Below are positions 55,092-64,000 of a stretch of 64,000 nucleotides of DNA, in pieces. Position 1 is the stretch's first letter. Every line of letters begins with the position of its first letter. Under the pieces are notes generated by a model. It ran no database searches. It had not been told where the DNA came from and saw only the letters and a list, made by a program, of their open reading frames with translations. The position numbers and the translations under genes were made by a program. The DNA is from Mesorhizobium sp. AR10 (GTDB lineage: Bacteria; Pseudomonadota; Alphaproteobacteria; Rhizobiales; Rhizobiaceae). Location: contig NZ_CP080523.1 in NCBI RefSeq assembly GCF_024746795.1, positions 1 to 64,000 on the forward strand. The letters are read 5' to 3'.

Positions 55092-58000
55092 GTGCCTAAT
55101 AACTCTTGGGATTTCTGGATCGATCGCGGGGGCACCTTTACAGACGTCATAGGCGTATCGCCCGATGGGAACTGCCATCCCCTGAAACTCCTTTCGGAGA
55201 GCCCAGGTGAATACGATGATGCAGCTGTGGAGGGCATCCGGCGCCTTCTGGAACGGTTTCGCACGGGCAAATCCCCCAACCGGGTCGGCAGCGTACGTAT
55301 GGGTACAACCGTGGCCACAAACGCGCTGCTCGAACGCAAGGGCGACAAAACGCTGCTGCTGATTACACGTGGGTTTCGCGATGCGCTGAAGCTAGCCTAT
55401 CAGGCAAGACCCCATATCTTTGCCAAGGAAATTTTCCTCCCAGAGCAGCTTTATTCGCAGGTCATCGAAGTAAAAGAGCGATTGTTTGCCGACGGGACCG
55501 TCGAAACGCCGTTGAATACCGATGGTTTAGGGGCGCAGCTCGCTGCGGCGCGCTCGGAAGGGATTGATGCCGTAGCGATCGTTCTCATGCACGCGTGGCG
55601 CAACCCCGACCATGAACTCGCACTAGCCCAAATTGTGCGGCGCGCAGGTTTCAGTCAGGTCTCTGTGAGCCATGAGGTATCACCTCTTATGAAATTGGTG
55701 GGACGCGGCGACACGACGGTCGTGGACGCATATCTGTCACCGATACTCAGGCGGTATGTCGAACGTGTTTCGAGAAACCTCAGCGCTCTGGCGCCGGACA
55801 ACTCGGAACAGATTCTTCAGTTCATGATGTCGTCAGGGGGGTTAACCGCTGCAGACCGCTTCCACGGTAAGGACGCCATATTGTCCGGTCCTGCGGGCGG
55901 CGTAGTCGGCATGGTCGAGACCGCGCGTACTGCCGGGTATGAGCGGGTCATCGGTTTCGACATGGGCGGGACATCGACGGATGTCGCACACTTCGCCGGT
56001 GAGTATGAACGGGCCTTCGACACGGAGGTGGCGGGCATCCGTATACGGGCTCCGATGATGCAGGTGCATACAGTCGCTGCAGGTGGCGGTTCAATACTGC
56101 ACGCAGACGGCGGGAGGTTTCGAGTGGGGCCTGACAGTGCCGGGGCCAATCCCGGACCCGCCAGCTATCGCAGCGGCGGCCCTCTGACCGTAACCGACGC
56201 AAATGTCATGTTGGGTAAGCTGGTGCCCGAGCTGTTTCCAGCCATCTTTGGTCCCGGCCGCGATCAGCCGCTCGATCGAGATGTCGTCGCCTCACGGTTC
56301 GGGGAAATCGCCTTGGACACCGGAAAATCCCCCGAGGAAGTAGCAGAGGGCTTCGTTCGCATTGCCGTCGAGAACATGGCTAATGCGATCAAGAAGATTT
56401 CCGTCCAGCGCGGCTATGATGTTACGCGATACCTGCTCAATTCGTTCGGCGGCGCAGGTGGCCAACATGCCTGTCTGGTCGCCGACGCACTCGGAATGAC
56501 CACAATTCTTTTGCATCCAATGTCGGGATTGCTCTCTGCCTATGGGATCGGCCTTGCGCGAGTGTTTGCGAGCCGTCAAAAAGGCGTGGAGCTTAAACTC
56601 GTGGAGTCCAACCTCCCAGCACTCTCTGCCGTTTTGTCTAGTCTTGAAGCCTCAGTTCGCGAGGAATTGGAAGCGCAGAGGGTTACGGGCGCGCTTGAGA
56701 CTTCCTCGACGCTTCACCTTCGTTACCAAGGCACTGATACTAGCCTACCAGTGCAATGGGCAGGAGACATAAAGTCTGCGCAGAGTTTTTTTGAGGCTGC
56801 CCATATGGCACGCTTTGGGTTCGTCTCGCCGGACAAGTCTCTGGTGATCGAGGCGGCGGAATTTGCAGGGCAAGACAAGGGGAGGGGTGATCGTACCCCG
56901 AGAGCCGATGGTGCCTTGATCAGCAAATCGGCACCGAGCAGGAGATGTCGCTTTTACTCAGATGGAGTGACGCACGAAGCGGGTGTCTACCTTCGCGAAG
57001 CGATGGTTACGGGCTCCCAGTTGCGCGGACCAGCATTGATCATTGAGCCGAATCAAACCGTCGTAGTCGAACCTGGTTGGTCAGCCGAGGTCAACGCTTA
57101 TGACCACATCATCCTGCGACGCCACCAGCCTTTGGAGCGAAAGCAGGCTGTCGGTACACATGCCGATCCCATCCTTCTCGAAGTGTTCAACAACCTGTTC
57201 ATGTCAATTGCCGAACAGATGGGCATTACCCTTCAGAACACCGCGCAGTCTGTTAATATCAAGGAAAGGCTCGATTTCTCGTGCGCTGTTTTTGACGCAA
57301 ACGGCTTTCTTGTTGCGAACGCACCCCATATGCCCGTCCATCTCGGCTCTATGGATCGCTCGGTCGAGACTGTTATTCGGCTGAACACAGGCCAGATCTC
57401 GCCGGGAGACGTGTTTGCGCTAAATGCGCCTTACAATGGCGGCACGCACTTGCCCGATATCACGGTTTGCACCCCAGTATTTGATAACGACGGTAAAACC
57501 ATTCTTTTCTGGGTCGCCTCGCGCGGACACCATGCGGACGTCGGCGGTATCGCGCCGGGTTCGATGACGCCGCTCGCCAAAACAGTCGATGAAGAGGGTG
57601 TGCTCATCGATAACTTCCGGCTCGTCAAGGATGGCGTCTTTCAGGAGGAGGCCATCCTGCAGCTTTTGACAGTCCACCCGTACCCCTGCCGCAATCCCGA
57701 AGCCAACATCGCTGATCTCAAGGCCCAGGTTGCAGCCAACGCCCGCGGCATTGCAGAGCTCCGTCGCATGGTCGAAGATTTCGGCATTGAAGTAGTGCAG
57801 GCTTACATGGGTCATGTTCAGGACAATGCTGCAGAAGAAGTTGCCCGGCTCATCACCAGGCTTTCCGATGCTGAATATGAATACCCCACGGACACCGGGC
57901 AGATCATCCGCGTGAAAATTTCAATTGATCGAGAGGCCCGCACAGCCACCGTTGACTTCACGGGGACATCCCCAATGGGGGACAACAATTTCAACGCACC

Positions 58001-58706
58001 CGAACCCGTCACTCGCGCGGCGGTCCTTTACTGTTTTCGGGTCATGGTGGAGCAGGATATCCCTATGAATGCGGGCTGTCTGCGCCCGATTAGTATTGTC
58101 GTACCGGAAGGCTCGATGCTGCGACCGCATTACCCCGCAGCTGTGGTCGCAGGCAATGTGGAAACATCGCAGCATGTTACCAACGCTGTTTTCGGCGCAC
58201 TCGGCGCTCTGGCGAACGCACAGGGCACGATGAACAATCTCACGTTCGGCAATGAGACGTACCAATATTACGAAACGATATGCTCGGGCAGTCCGGCAGG
58301 CCGGATGAATGATGGCCGTGGATTTGCAGGAACTGCAGGGGTGCACACTCATATGACCAACTCGCGTTTGACTGACCCCGAGATCCTGGAGCTCCGTTTT
58401 CCGGTTCTCCTCGAGGAATTTGTCATTCGTTACGGGTCGGGAGGCAAGGGGGAATTTGACGGTGGGGACGGAACGTCCCGACGCCTGCGGTTCCTCGAGC
58501 GCATGGATCTTTCAATCCTTTCGTCACACCGGAACCGTCCGCCTGAGGGATTAGGGCGCGGAGGTGCCGGGGAAACCGGAAGGACCGAGGTCCGGCGCCT
58601 CGACGGAACGATCGAAGTCTTGCCTGCGTGCGCACAAACTGCTCTTGATCCAGGTGAAGCTGTGATTGTCACGACGCCTACAGCCGGCGGATACACGATG
58701 CAGTAA
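55092..58706 (+). CDS. Fused HyuA-HyuB hydantoinase / 5-oxoprolinase
   Basis: The 1204-residue protein joins an ATP-dependent HyuA half (about 1-690) to a HyuB half (about 700-1204), like 5-oxoprolinases. The HyuA half has the ribonuclease-H/actin-like phosphate loops DRGGTFTDV and [11 protein letters not shown] plus MSSGG and [12 protein letters not shown]. The HyuB half has [37 protein letters not shown] and [13 protein letters not shown]. It would open a cyclic amide such as hydantoin or 5-oxoproline with ATP. GTG 55092 is chosen because GGAGGAA lies eight bases upstream; an ATG at 55077 would place that site inside the gene. Confidence 0.88.
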   Translation: MPNNSWDFWIDRGGTFTDVIGVSPDGNCHPLKLLSESPGEYDDAAVEGIRRLLERFRTGKSPNRVGSVRMGTTVATNALLERKGDKTLLLITRGFRDALKLAYQARPHIFAKEIFLPEQLYSQVIEVKERLFADGTVETPLNTDGLGAQLAAARSEGIDAVAIVLMHAWRNPDHELALAQIVRRAGFSQVSVSHEVSPLMKLVGRGDTTVVDAYLSPILRRYVERVSRNLSALAPDNSEQILQFMMSSGGLTAADRFHGKDAILSGPAGGVVGMVETARTAGYERVIGFDMGGTSTDVAHFAGEYERAFDTEVAGIRIRAPMMQVHTVAAGGGSILHADGGRFRVGPDSAGANPGPASYRSGGPLTVTDANVMLGKLVPELFPAIFGPGRDQPLDRDVVASRFGEIALDTGKSPEEVAEGFVRIAVENMANAIKKISVQRGYDVTRYLLNSFGGAGGQHACLVADALGMTTILLHPMSGLLSAYGIGLARVFASRQKGVELKLVESNLPALSAVLSSLEASVREELEAQRVTGALETSSTLHLRYQGTDTSLPVQWAGDIKSAQSFFEAAHMARFGFVSPDKSLVIEAAEFAGQDKGRGDRTPRADGALISKSAPSRRCRFYSDGVTHEAGVYLREAMVTGSQLRGPALIIEPNQTVVVEPGWSAEVNAYDHIILRRHQPLERKQAVGTHADPILLEVFNNLFMSIAEQMGITLQNTAQSVNIKERLDFSCAVFDANGFLVANAPHMPVHLGSMDRSVETVIRLNTGQISPGDVFALNAPYNGGTHLPDITVCTPVFDNDGKTILFWVASRGHHADVGGIAPGSMTPLAKTVDEEGVLIDNFRLVKDGVFQEEAILQLLTVHPYPCRNPEANIADLKAQVAANARGIAELRRMVEDFGIEVVQAYMGHVQDNAAEEVARLITRLSDAEYEYPTDTGQIIRVKISIDREARTATVDFTGTSPMGDNNFNAPEPVTRAAVLYCFRVMVEQDIPMNAGCLRPISIVVPEGSMLRPHYPAAVVAGNVETSQHVTNAVFGALGALANAQGTMNNLTFGNETYQYYETICSGSPAGRMNDGRGFAGTAGVHTHMTNSRLTDPEILELRFPVLLEEFVIRYGSGGKGEFDGGDGTSRRLRFLERMDLSILSSHRNRPPEGLGRGGAGETGRTEVRRLDGTIEVLPACAQTALDPGEAVIVTTPTAGGYTMQ

Positions 58707-59401
58707 GCTAGGCAAGCAAACGAGGTAACTCTAAGGTTCACAAATGCTTATGGCCTGTTTCTGAGTTCACCTCCTTCTATTCCGCTTCCAATTCGGGCGC
58801 GGGACAAACTTTCAGGTGGAAATAGCCGCAGACGCCGTAGAATCTGGCAACTGAATCTGGATGGCATAGGATGACTTATCTTCCATATCCTGCTTCCACT
58901 AAGGACGGCTCGGAGAATAACCGCTACGTCTTTCTTGGGCCAATAGTGTTCCTGGATACGAAAACCTCCAGGGCGAGGTTCCAAGCGCTGCGCGCGTGCC
59001 AAAGGGGTGTCGTTTCCATCCGCGTTGCCCACTGGCCCTTCGAGCGCTGTAAGGCTGAGGAGCCTCCGGCCATCGAAGTAGGACCGCAGCACATGTCCGC
59101 GTGCTGGCTGGCGAAGTGAGTGTGAAAACAGGTTTGTCGACACCCATCCTGTGAAAAGCGGCCGAGAACTCATGGGATAATTGCCACGCCCGTTATGGTT
59201 ACGTCCGACAGCAAAACAATAACTACGCGCCGGAGCGCGATGCTGCCAAAACTGAAGTAAAAGATGCTGGCAATTATGCGCCATGACTCGTTAAACGGTT
59301 TGCACTCTATCGCCTAGGAGGAACATTGATGCACAAACTATATTGTTCGCGGCCTGCTCGCGCCAATTCCTTTCTCTTGTTTTTTACGTGAGGGCCATGT
59401 G
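58707..59401. other. 695 bp without a recognised gene
   Basis: A 178-codon minus frame (58748-59284) overlaps an 82-codon plus frame; neither has an RBS or known pattern. Just upstream of the S9 gene, GTTTGCACTC...TAGGAGGAAC at 59299-59326 is followed by ATG 59329 and only a 20-codon frame, perhaps a leader or a remnant. Confidence 0.4.
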
Positions 59402-61185
59402 ATGGGAGACAAGCGCCTGCAGCCACCGCTTCCCCGTGCCGAGCCACGGATCAGGGTGCTTCATGACGACATCACGATAGACCGGTATCGTTGGCTTCGC
59501 GACCGGGAGAATCCCGATGTCCGCGCTTATCTTGAAGCCGAGAACAGCTACGCAGAGCAGGCGACAGCTCACCTAACAGGGCTCAAGGCGGAACTCATCG
59601 CCGAGATCGATGGACGTCAGCCTTGCGAGGGCGCCCCACCAGCGTTCCAGGTTGGACCTTTCGAGTATTTCCAAAGACCCGAGCCGGGCCTTCTACATCC
59701 GAGGTGGTGGCGGCGGCCGGTAGCCGGAGATCCGGCCGAGATTGTTATCGATCCGAACGCGCTTGAAGGGGCCGAGGTCTTCTATCGGCTTGGTGTCTTC
59801 GAGCCGAGTGACGACGGGCGTTACGTGGCCTTCAGCTTCGATGTCATCGGTGACGAGAACTACGAGCTTAGGGTGCGGGACATGGAGACCGGCCGTGACT
59901 TCTGGCAGGGCTCGAGGCGGGCTACGATGGTAGCTTGGGCTGCGGATGGACGTACCCTGTTTTTCACGCGGGAGCGGCCTGACCTGCGGCGACAACCTCA
60001 TGAGCTTATCCGCTTGGACGTCGCAGCTGGGAAGTCTGAGGTAGTATTCGAGGAGGCGGACGAGCGACTGAACCTGGGGATAAGGCGCTCTGATAGCGGT
60101 GCCTGGCTGTTCCTGGATGTAAAGGGCGTTCATCGAGGGGCGGTGGAGGTGTGGTGCCTTCCCGCCGACCAGCCGGGCTTTGGATGGCGCCGTTTAGTGA
60201 CGCGTGAATTTGGTCACCAGGTCGTTGCCGAGCACTGGCAAGACAAGTTCCTGTTCCACGTCGATGACGCGGGACCGTATTGGCGGCTCGTGTGCACGCC
60301 GATTGACGACCCGTCACCCTCGGGTTGGAAAGAGGTCATACCGCATCGGGATGGTGTGACGCTCGAGGAGGTCCACGTACTCGAACACCACCTGGTACTC
60401 CTTGAGCGAGACGGCCTCCGTCCTCGCCTGGTCTCACGCGGCGAAAGCGGGCGGCTTGGAGTGGCTATCGTTCCTGACGAGCCGAGCTGTACTTTAACGG
60501 TCGGGCTGTCAGCGGGGGGGGCACTATTCGGTCGCAAGGCATGCGTTCCGAGGCTCGAGGCTGACGTACAGGGTCAGCTCATTCGTGAGGCCGGACACCG
60601 TCGTCGAGCATGATCTCGCCGACGACCGATCGGCAGTCCGCTACCAAGCCCGCATTCCGGGGTATGATCCGGCTCAATATGTAGCGACGGTTGTTATGGC
60701 GGAGGCGGAAGACGGGGTGCAGGTCCCTATCTCGTTGGTTGCGCGGCGCGATCGAACGAGCCCTGGGCCGGTATTATTGAATGTGTACGGCTGTTACGGA
60801 TTACCGAGATGGCCCTCGTTCTTCGCTTACCCCTCAATCATGACCGTGCGTTTGAGCCTGCTCGATCGTGGAGTTGCTTTCGGCATCCCCCACGTACGAG
60901 GGGGCGGCGAACTCGGACGCCCCTGGCACGAGGCGGCTATCCGCGGTCGAAAGCGCATTACCTACACAGACCTGATCGCCACTGCCGAGGGGCTCGTTCA
61001 GCGGGGGATCGCCACCCGCGACGGCATCGTCATTGAGGGTAGGAGCGGTGGCGGGGGTACCGTGCTCGCCACGGCCGTATTGCGGCCCGACTTGTTCCGC
61101 GCCGTGCTCTCCGAGGTTCCAGTCGCTGACATCCTCGATACGGAGATGGACTTCACGATGCCATTCGCGCTGCAGGAAACGGCGG
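59402..61185 (+). pseudogene. S9A prolyl oligopeptidase-family peptidase, frameshifted and truncated
   Basis: The start (GAGGG upstream) reads PRIRVLHDDITIDRYRWLRDRENPDVRAYLEAEN, the S9A N-terminus, then a beta-propeller. Near 60600 the frame shifts (REAGHRRRA stop against TVVEHDLADDRSAVRYQAR). The catalytic domain follows with GPVLLNVYGCYG, GGGELGRPWHEA and the nucleophile Ser in EGRSGGGGTVLA. IS6 copy 2 cuts it at 61186, before the Asp and His of the triad. Inactive. Confidence 0.88.
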
Positions 61186-61237
61186 GGCACCGTAAACTTA
61201 ACGCTGTGAAAACAAGATCTGGGAGTGAGGCTTTGGT

Positions 61238-61701
61238 TCATTCGGCGTGAAGGCGCGCGATTTGGCGCCATGCTTGCATGGCAGTTGCTCGCAGTTCTCG
61301 ATGGTGGGTGGATGGAATATCGTGGCGGGGAACGTTAAAGAGGTTGGCGATCGGGTCGTGGACGGAAACGAAACGCTGAAGATGTCGCGCTGACTTGAAG
61401 CGCTTCATGATCCTCTCCCGCCGTCGGACGGGTTGATGAGAGTTCTCCGCCCGATTGTTCAGGCCCTTGTGCGAGCGATGCTCGACGCCTGGCATGATCT
61501 CCCGCTTCGCCGCACCGTAGGATCGAAGCTTGTCGGTGATCATCACACGCGGCGAACGGCCTTGCCCTTTCAGAAGCTTTCGCATCAAGCGCTTTGCCGC
61601 CTTGGCATTGCGACGGCTTTGCACCAACACGTCGAGAACAAACCCGTCCTGATCAACGGCGCGCCAAAGCCAGTGTTTCTTTCCACCGATGGTGATGACA
61701 A
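61238..61701 (-). pseudogene. IS6-family transposase (copy 2), 3' exon
   Basis: Reads [67 protein letters not shown] and ends WRQIARLHAE. Joined to the 5' exon it restores WHLDE-V-VITIGG in frame. Confidence 0.85.
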
Positions 61702-61741
61702 GTCGAGTGGCCCGGGGGAATTTCACCCCCAGGCTCTCACA

Positions 61742-61775
61742 GATCCGGACGTGAGCGTCTCCACTCATCCGGCTC
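61742..61775 (-). ncRNA. Group II intron domain V, copy 2
   Basis: Same 34-nt domain V as copy 1, directly after the maturase stop. Confidence 0.85.
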
Positions 61776-63041
61776 CTACCGTCCAGCCGTTGCCCGATAC
61801 AGCAATCGCCAATGTGCAAACAGCGCTGGCTCCCGACGCCTTACGTCCTGGACCCAGTACCGCGCACGCCGACGATGGCGTCTCAGGCGTCGATATTTCG
61901 ACATGGCCCAGCGTGCCAGGCGCAGATCGAGGTGCATCAATGCTCGGGAAAGTGCCGATTTGTGGTAACGACCATAGTAGTTCATCCAACCACGAAGGAT
62001 CGGATTGAACATCTTGGCCAGATCATTGATGCGCTTGTCGATACGGCGGTCAAGCTGCCAGTCCCGCATTGTCTGACGGATGGCTTTCGCGGCTCGGTTG
62101 CTGATACCCGGACTGAAATTGACGAAGGTCTTGCCCCATCGGTTCATTGCCAGTCTCGGTCGAAAGGTGTAGCCGAGAAAGTCGAACTTCTGATTGGGGC
62201 AATGCCCCCGCCGAACGTTATCCTTGCAATACACGATCTGTGTCTTGTTTGGATGTAACTTCAGTCCGCATTCAGCAAACCGTTGCTCAAGATCCGTTTG
62301 CAACTTTTGGGCCTGACGCTCGCTGCTGCAATGACAAACGGCATCATCGGCAAAGCGTTCAAACGGAATCTCAGGACGGTGTTTGGCCATCCACCGATCG
62401 AACGCATAGTGCAAAAAGAGGTTCGCCAGCAAGGGTGAGATAACTGACCCCTGCGGAGTTCCCCTCTCCCGAGGTTCCAAAGTGCCGTTCTCCAGTTGCA
62501 CGGGAGCCGTCAGCCACCGTTCAATGTACAACAACACCCACGTGCAGTCGGTGTGCTTTCGCACCGCCCGTAGCAACAGGTCGTGTGGAATGGTGTCGAA
62601 GAAGGCCTGAATGTCGAGATCGAGAACCCAGTCATGGCGCCAGCATCTCTGCCTTGCCATACCCACTGCCTCGAGTGCCGACTTGCCGGGCCTATACCCA
62701 TAGGAATCGGGATGGAAATGTCTTTCCAGTTCCGGTTCCAGGTATGCCTTCACCACCCCTTGCGCAATCCGGTCTGAGACCGTGGGAATGCCCAACGGCC
62801 TTGTACCACCTTGCCGCTTTTTGATCGCGACCCGTTTGACTGGCGGCGGAAAGTAGCTGCCAGATGACAATCGGTTCCAGAGCTTGAACAGGTTGTTCTT
62901 CACATCCCGCTCAAAATCCTCGATCGACTGATCATCGACCCCGGCTGCACCCCGGTTCGCCTTTACCCGTTGATAAGCCTCCCAAACAGCCCGTTTAGGA
63001 ATATCGAACGGCTTTGCTTTACCCAAAGGCTCCTCCCGCAT
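61776..63041 (-). CDS. ltrA: Group II intron reverse transcriptase/maturase, copy 2
   Basis: 421 residues, identical to the copy at 5662-6927, with FADD at 230-233 and no endonuclease domain. Confidence 0.92.
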   Translation of the reverse strand: MREEPLGKAKPFDIPKRAVWEAYQRVKANRGAAGVDDQSIEDFERDVKNNLFKLWNRLSSGSYFPPPVKRVAIKKRQGGTRPLGIPTVSDRIAQGVVKAYLEPELERHFHPDSYGYRPGKSALEAVGMARQRCWRHDWVLDLDIQAFFDTIPHDLLLRAVRKHTDCTWVLLYIERWLTAPVQLENGTLEPRERGTPQGSVISPLLANLFLHYAFDRWMAKHRPEIPFERFADDAVCHCSSERQAQKLQTDLEQRFAECGLKLHPNKTQIVYCKDNVRRGHCPNQKFDFLGYTFRPRLAMNRWGKTFVNFSPGISNRAAKAIRQTMRDWQLDRRIDKRINDLAKMFNPILRGWMNYYGRYHKSALSRALMHLDLRLARWAMSKYRRLRRHRRRARYWVQDVRRREPALFAHWRLLYRATAGR

Positions 63042-63581
63042 GACGGTTGACCTTTCGATAAAGCTGGACAGTGTTGCGCCTTCGCTCCAACGCCATTACA
63101 GCACCTTCTTCACTACTACACGCAACTCCGTCCCTGTGCCCCGCATCGGTACTCGGATCCTCATGGTGCTTCCACTTGGATGTCTCCCTTCGCATCGGGG
63201 CGACAGGTTCCCACGTTCCACACAAGAGCCTGAAGCAAGGTCACGCCGCCTTCATGCCGGACGCCATCTGGGCAGTAGACAGGTATCTCCCAGACTTCTC
63301 CCGGGTTAACGAAGCCCACCCGGTTTTGACGCCATCTATGCACTTTTCGACACGTCGTCAGCGGTTCGCTCACGCTCGTCTCCTTGCATCTTACCTGACC
63401 GGATCAAGTCCGGCCTTTTCCTCAACGCTCACCACCATCGCTCTTTACGACAGCAGCTTGAGGTGGTTTGAAACCCGCTCCTGCAAGCCGGCTTCGAGGG
63501 GCCAGCCCTCATCTCCTGTGCAGCATGGCTGCTTGGGAAGTGCCTAAATCATAGCTCCTCCTTCGCGCCTTCGTGGCGCAC

Positions 63582-63834
63582 CCTCATCGAGATGCCATTT
63601 GTCGCCGAGCTTGCCGGCCGATCGCTTCCGGATATCATTGGCAAAGTGTCTGCCAAATTTCTCAGCCCAAAGTCGCACGGTCTGGTGAGAGACGATGACG
63701 CCACGAGCTGCCAGCATATCCTCGACCATCCGCAGGCTGAGCGGAAACCGGAAATAGAGCCAAACGGCATGGGCAATCACCTGCGCCGGAAATCGGTGGC
63801 GACGATAAAGAGGATCACGGGAAAATCTGGTCAT
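63582..63834 (-). pseudogene. IS6-family transposase (copy 2), 5' exon
   Basis: MTRFSRDPLYRRHRFPAQVI through LSLRMVEDMLAARGVIVSHQ to GDKWHLDE, where the intron enters. ATG 63834 is chosen; a GTG at 63849 is possible. Confidence 0.85.
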
Positions 63835-63883
63835 GCCGCCAGATCCCACATTTTGATCGATGCCCGGTTAACGTTACGGTGCC

Positions 63884-64000
63884 TGCGCTATTGTTTGGAT
63901 GCGTGCCGACATACATTTCCAGCACCATCAACGGCATTCCGCCTGTTAAGCCGTGTAGGCGGAGGCGACGATTTAGCCCTCAGACACGGATGAACCGGTT
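63884..64000. other. Unassigned end of window
   Basis: 117 bp outside IS6 copy 2. It does not continue the S9 peptidase gene, so the two flanks of the IS6 are unrelated. Confidence 0.4.

Larger units (their letters stand above)
54854..55094 (+). repeat. MarR/hydantoinase control region, copy R3 (in place)
   Basis: This copy still joins marR to the intact hydantoinase gene, so it is likely the parent arrangement of R1 and R2. Confidence 0.85.
61702..63581 (-). mobile_element. Group II intron, copy 2, inserted in the IS6 transposase
   Basis: 1880 bp, the same as copy 1 throughout as far as compared, from GTGCGCC to CCACTCGAC. The flanking IS6 exons are clearly different genes, so the intron moved on its own. 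Confidence 0.92.
61186..63883 (-). mobile_element. IS6-family element, copy 2, carrying a group II intron
   Basis: Termini share GGCACCGTAA...TTAAC at both ends, different from those of copy 1. One transposase gene in two exons. The 8-base flanks do not match, so no target duplication is visible. Confidence 0.85.

Noticed and set aside
1..64000. nod box, CRISPR array, tRNA, rRNA or replication origin
   Set aside because: I looked for the nod-box core, regularly spaced repeats, tRNA arms and repABC genes and found none. A motif search by computer could still find a degenerate nod or tts box.

Overview
The window looks like part of a symbiotic plasmid or symbiosis island of a nodulating alphaproteobacterium (Sinorhizobium / Mesorhizobium / Rhizobium type). 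The evidence is a decayed nifH start behind a sigma54 promoter with a NifA-type upstream site, a second NifA/sigma54 pair, GC-rich codon use, several rhizobial IS families and RmInt1-sized group II introns. The species cannot be fixed from this sequence alone. No tRNA, rRNA, CRISPR array or replication origin was seen.

Layout. 1-4723: M81 (MlrC-like) peptidase, an Opp/Dpp-type ATPase cut short after its Walker A motif, an IS5 copy, an IS630 remnant and a creatinase-fold M24 protein. 4724-12320: IS graveyard holding an IS6 element split by a group II intron, an ABC permease remnant, an Asp/Glu racemase-like gene, a sitA-like pseudogene with a micro-inversion, a MarR regulator and IS3 copy A. 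12538-14091: a D-Ala-D-Ala-ligase-like ATP-grasp gene next to a deleted NRPS start. 14095-19831: integrase-type pseudogene, IS66, and an IS110-family transposase split by IS3 copy B. 20424-26429: nif-type promoter with a nifH remnant, panD, a protein joining an NRPS condensation domain to a KamA-like radical SAM domain, and a second ATP-grasp ligase. 26583-34244: NifA/sigma54 site, RpiR regulator, small ORF, PLP decarboxylase truncated by IS5, ATP-grasp ligase and MATE exporter. 35289-41344: second M24 protein, truncated binding protein, nested IS remnants (IS1380, IS66, IS3 with a group II intron remnant), IS3 copy C and an IS256. 41377-52953: GntR regulator, amidotransferase, glutamine-synthetase-like ligase, FAD oxidase and frameshifted aldehyde dehydrogenase (Puu-like set), then an ABC importer and a third M24 protein. 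53003-58706: MarR pseudogene split by IS3 copy D, and a fused HyuA-HyuB hydantoinase/oxoprolinase. 59402-63883: broken S9 peptidase cut by a second IS6 carrying the same group II intron.

How the genes may work together. The 41-53 kb block reads as uptake and gamma-glutamyl-type breakdown of an amine or amino-acid derivative, with a GntR regulator whose probable 28-bp operator occurs at its own promoter and at the catabolic promoter. The 20-34 kb block reads as a symbiosis-stage biosynthetic island. It has enzymes that make beta-amino acids (PanD; possibly the KamA-like domain), amide-forming candidates (condensation domain, three ATP-grasp proteins counting 12.5 kb), a decarboxylase and a MATE exporter, with two NifA-type promoters nearby. 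The product is unknown, and parts of the block are clearly damaged by transposition.
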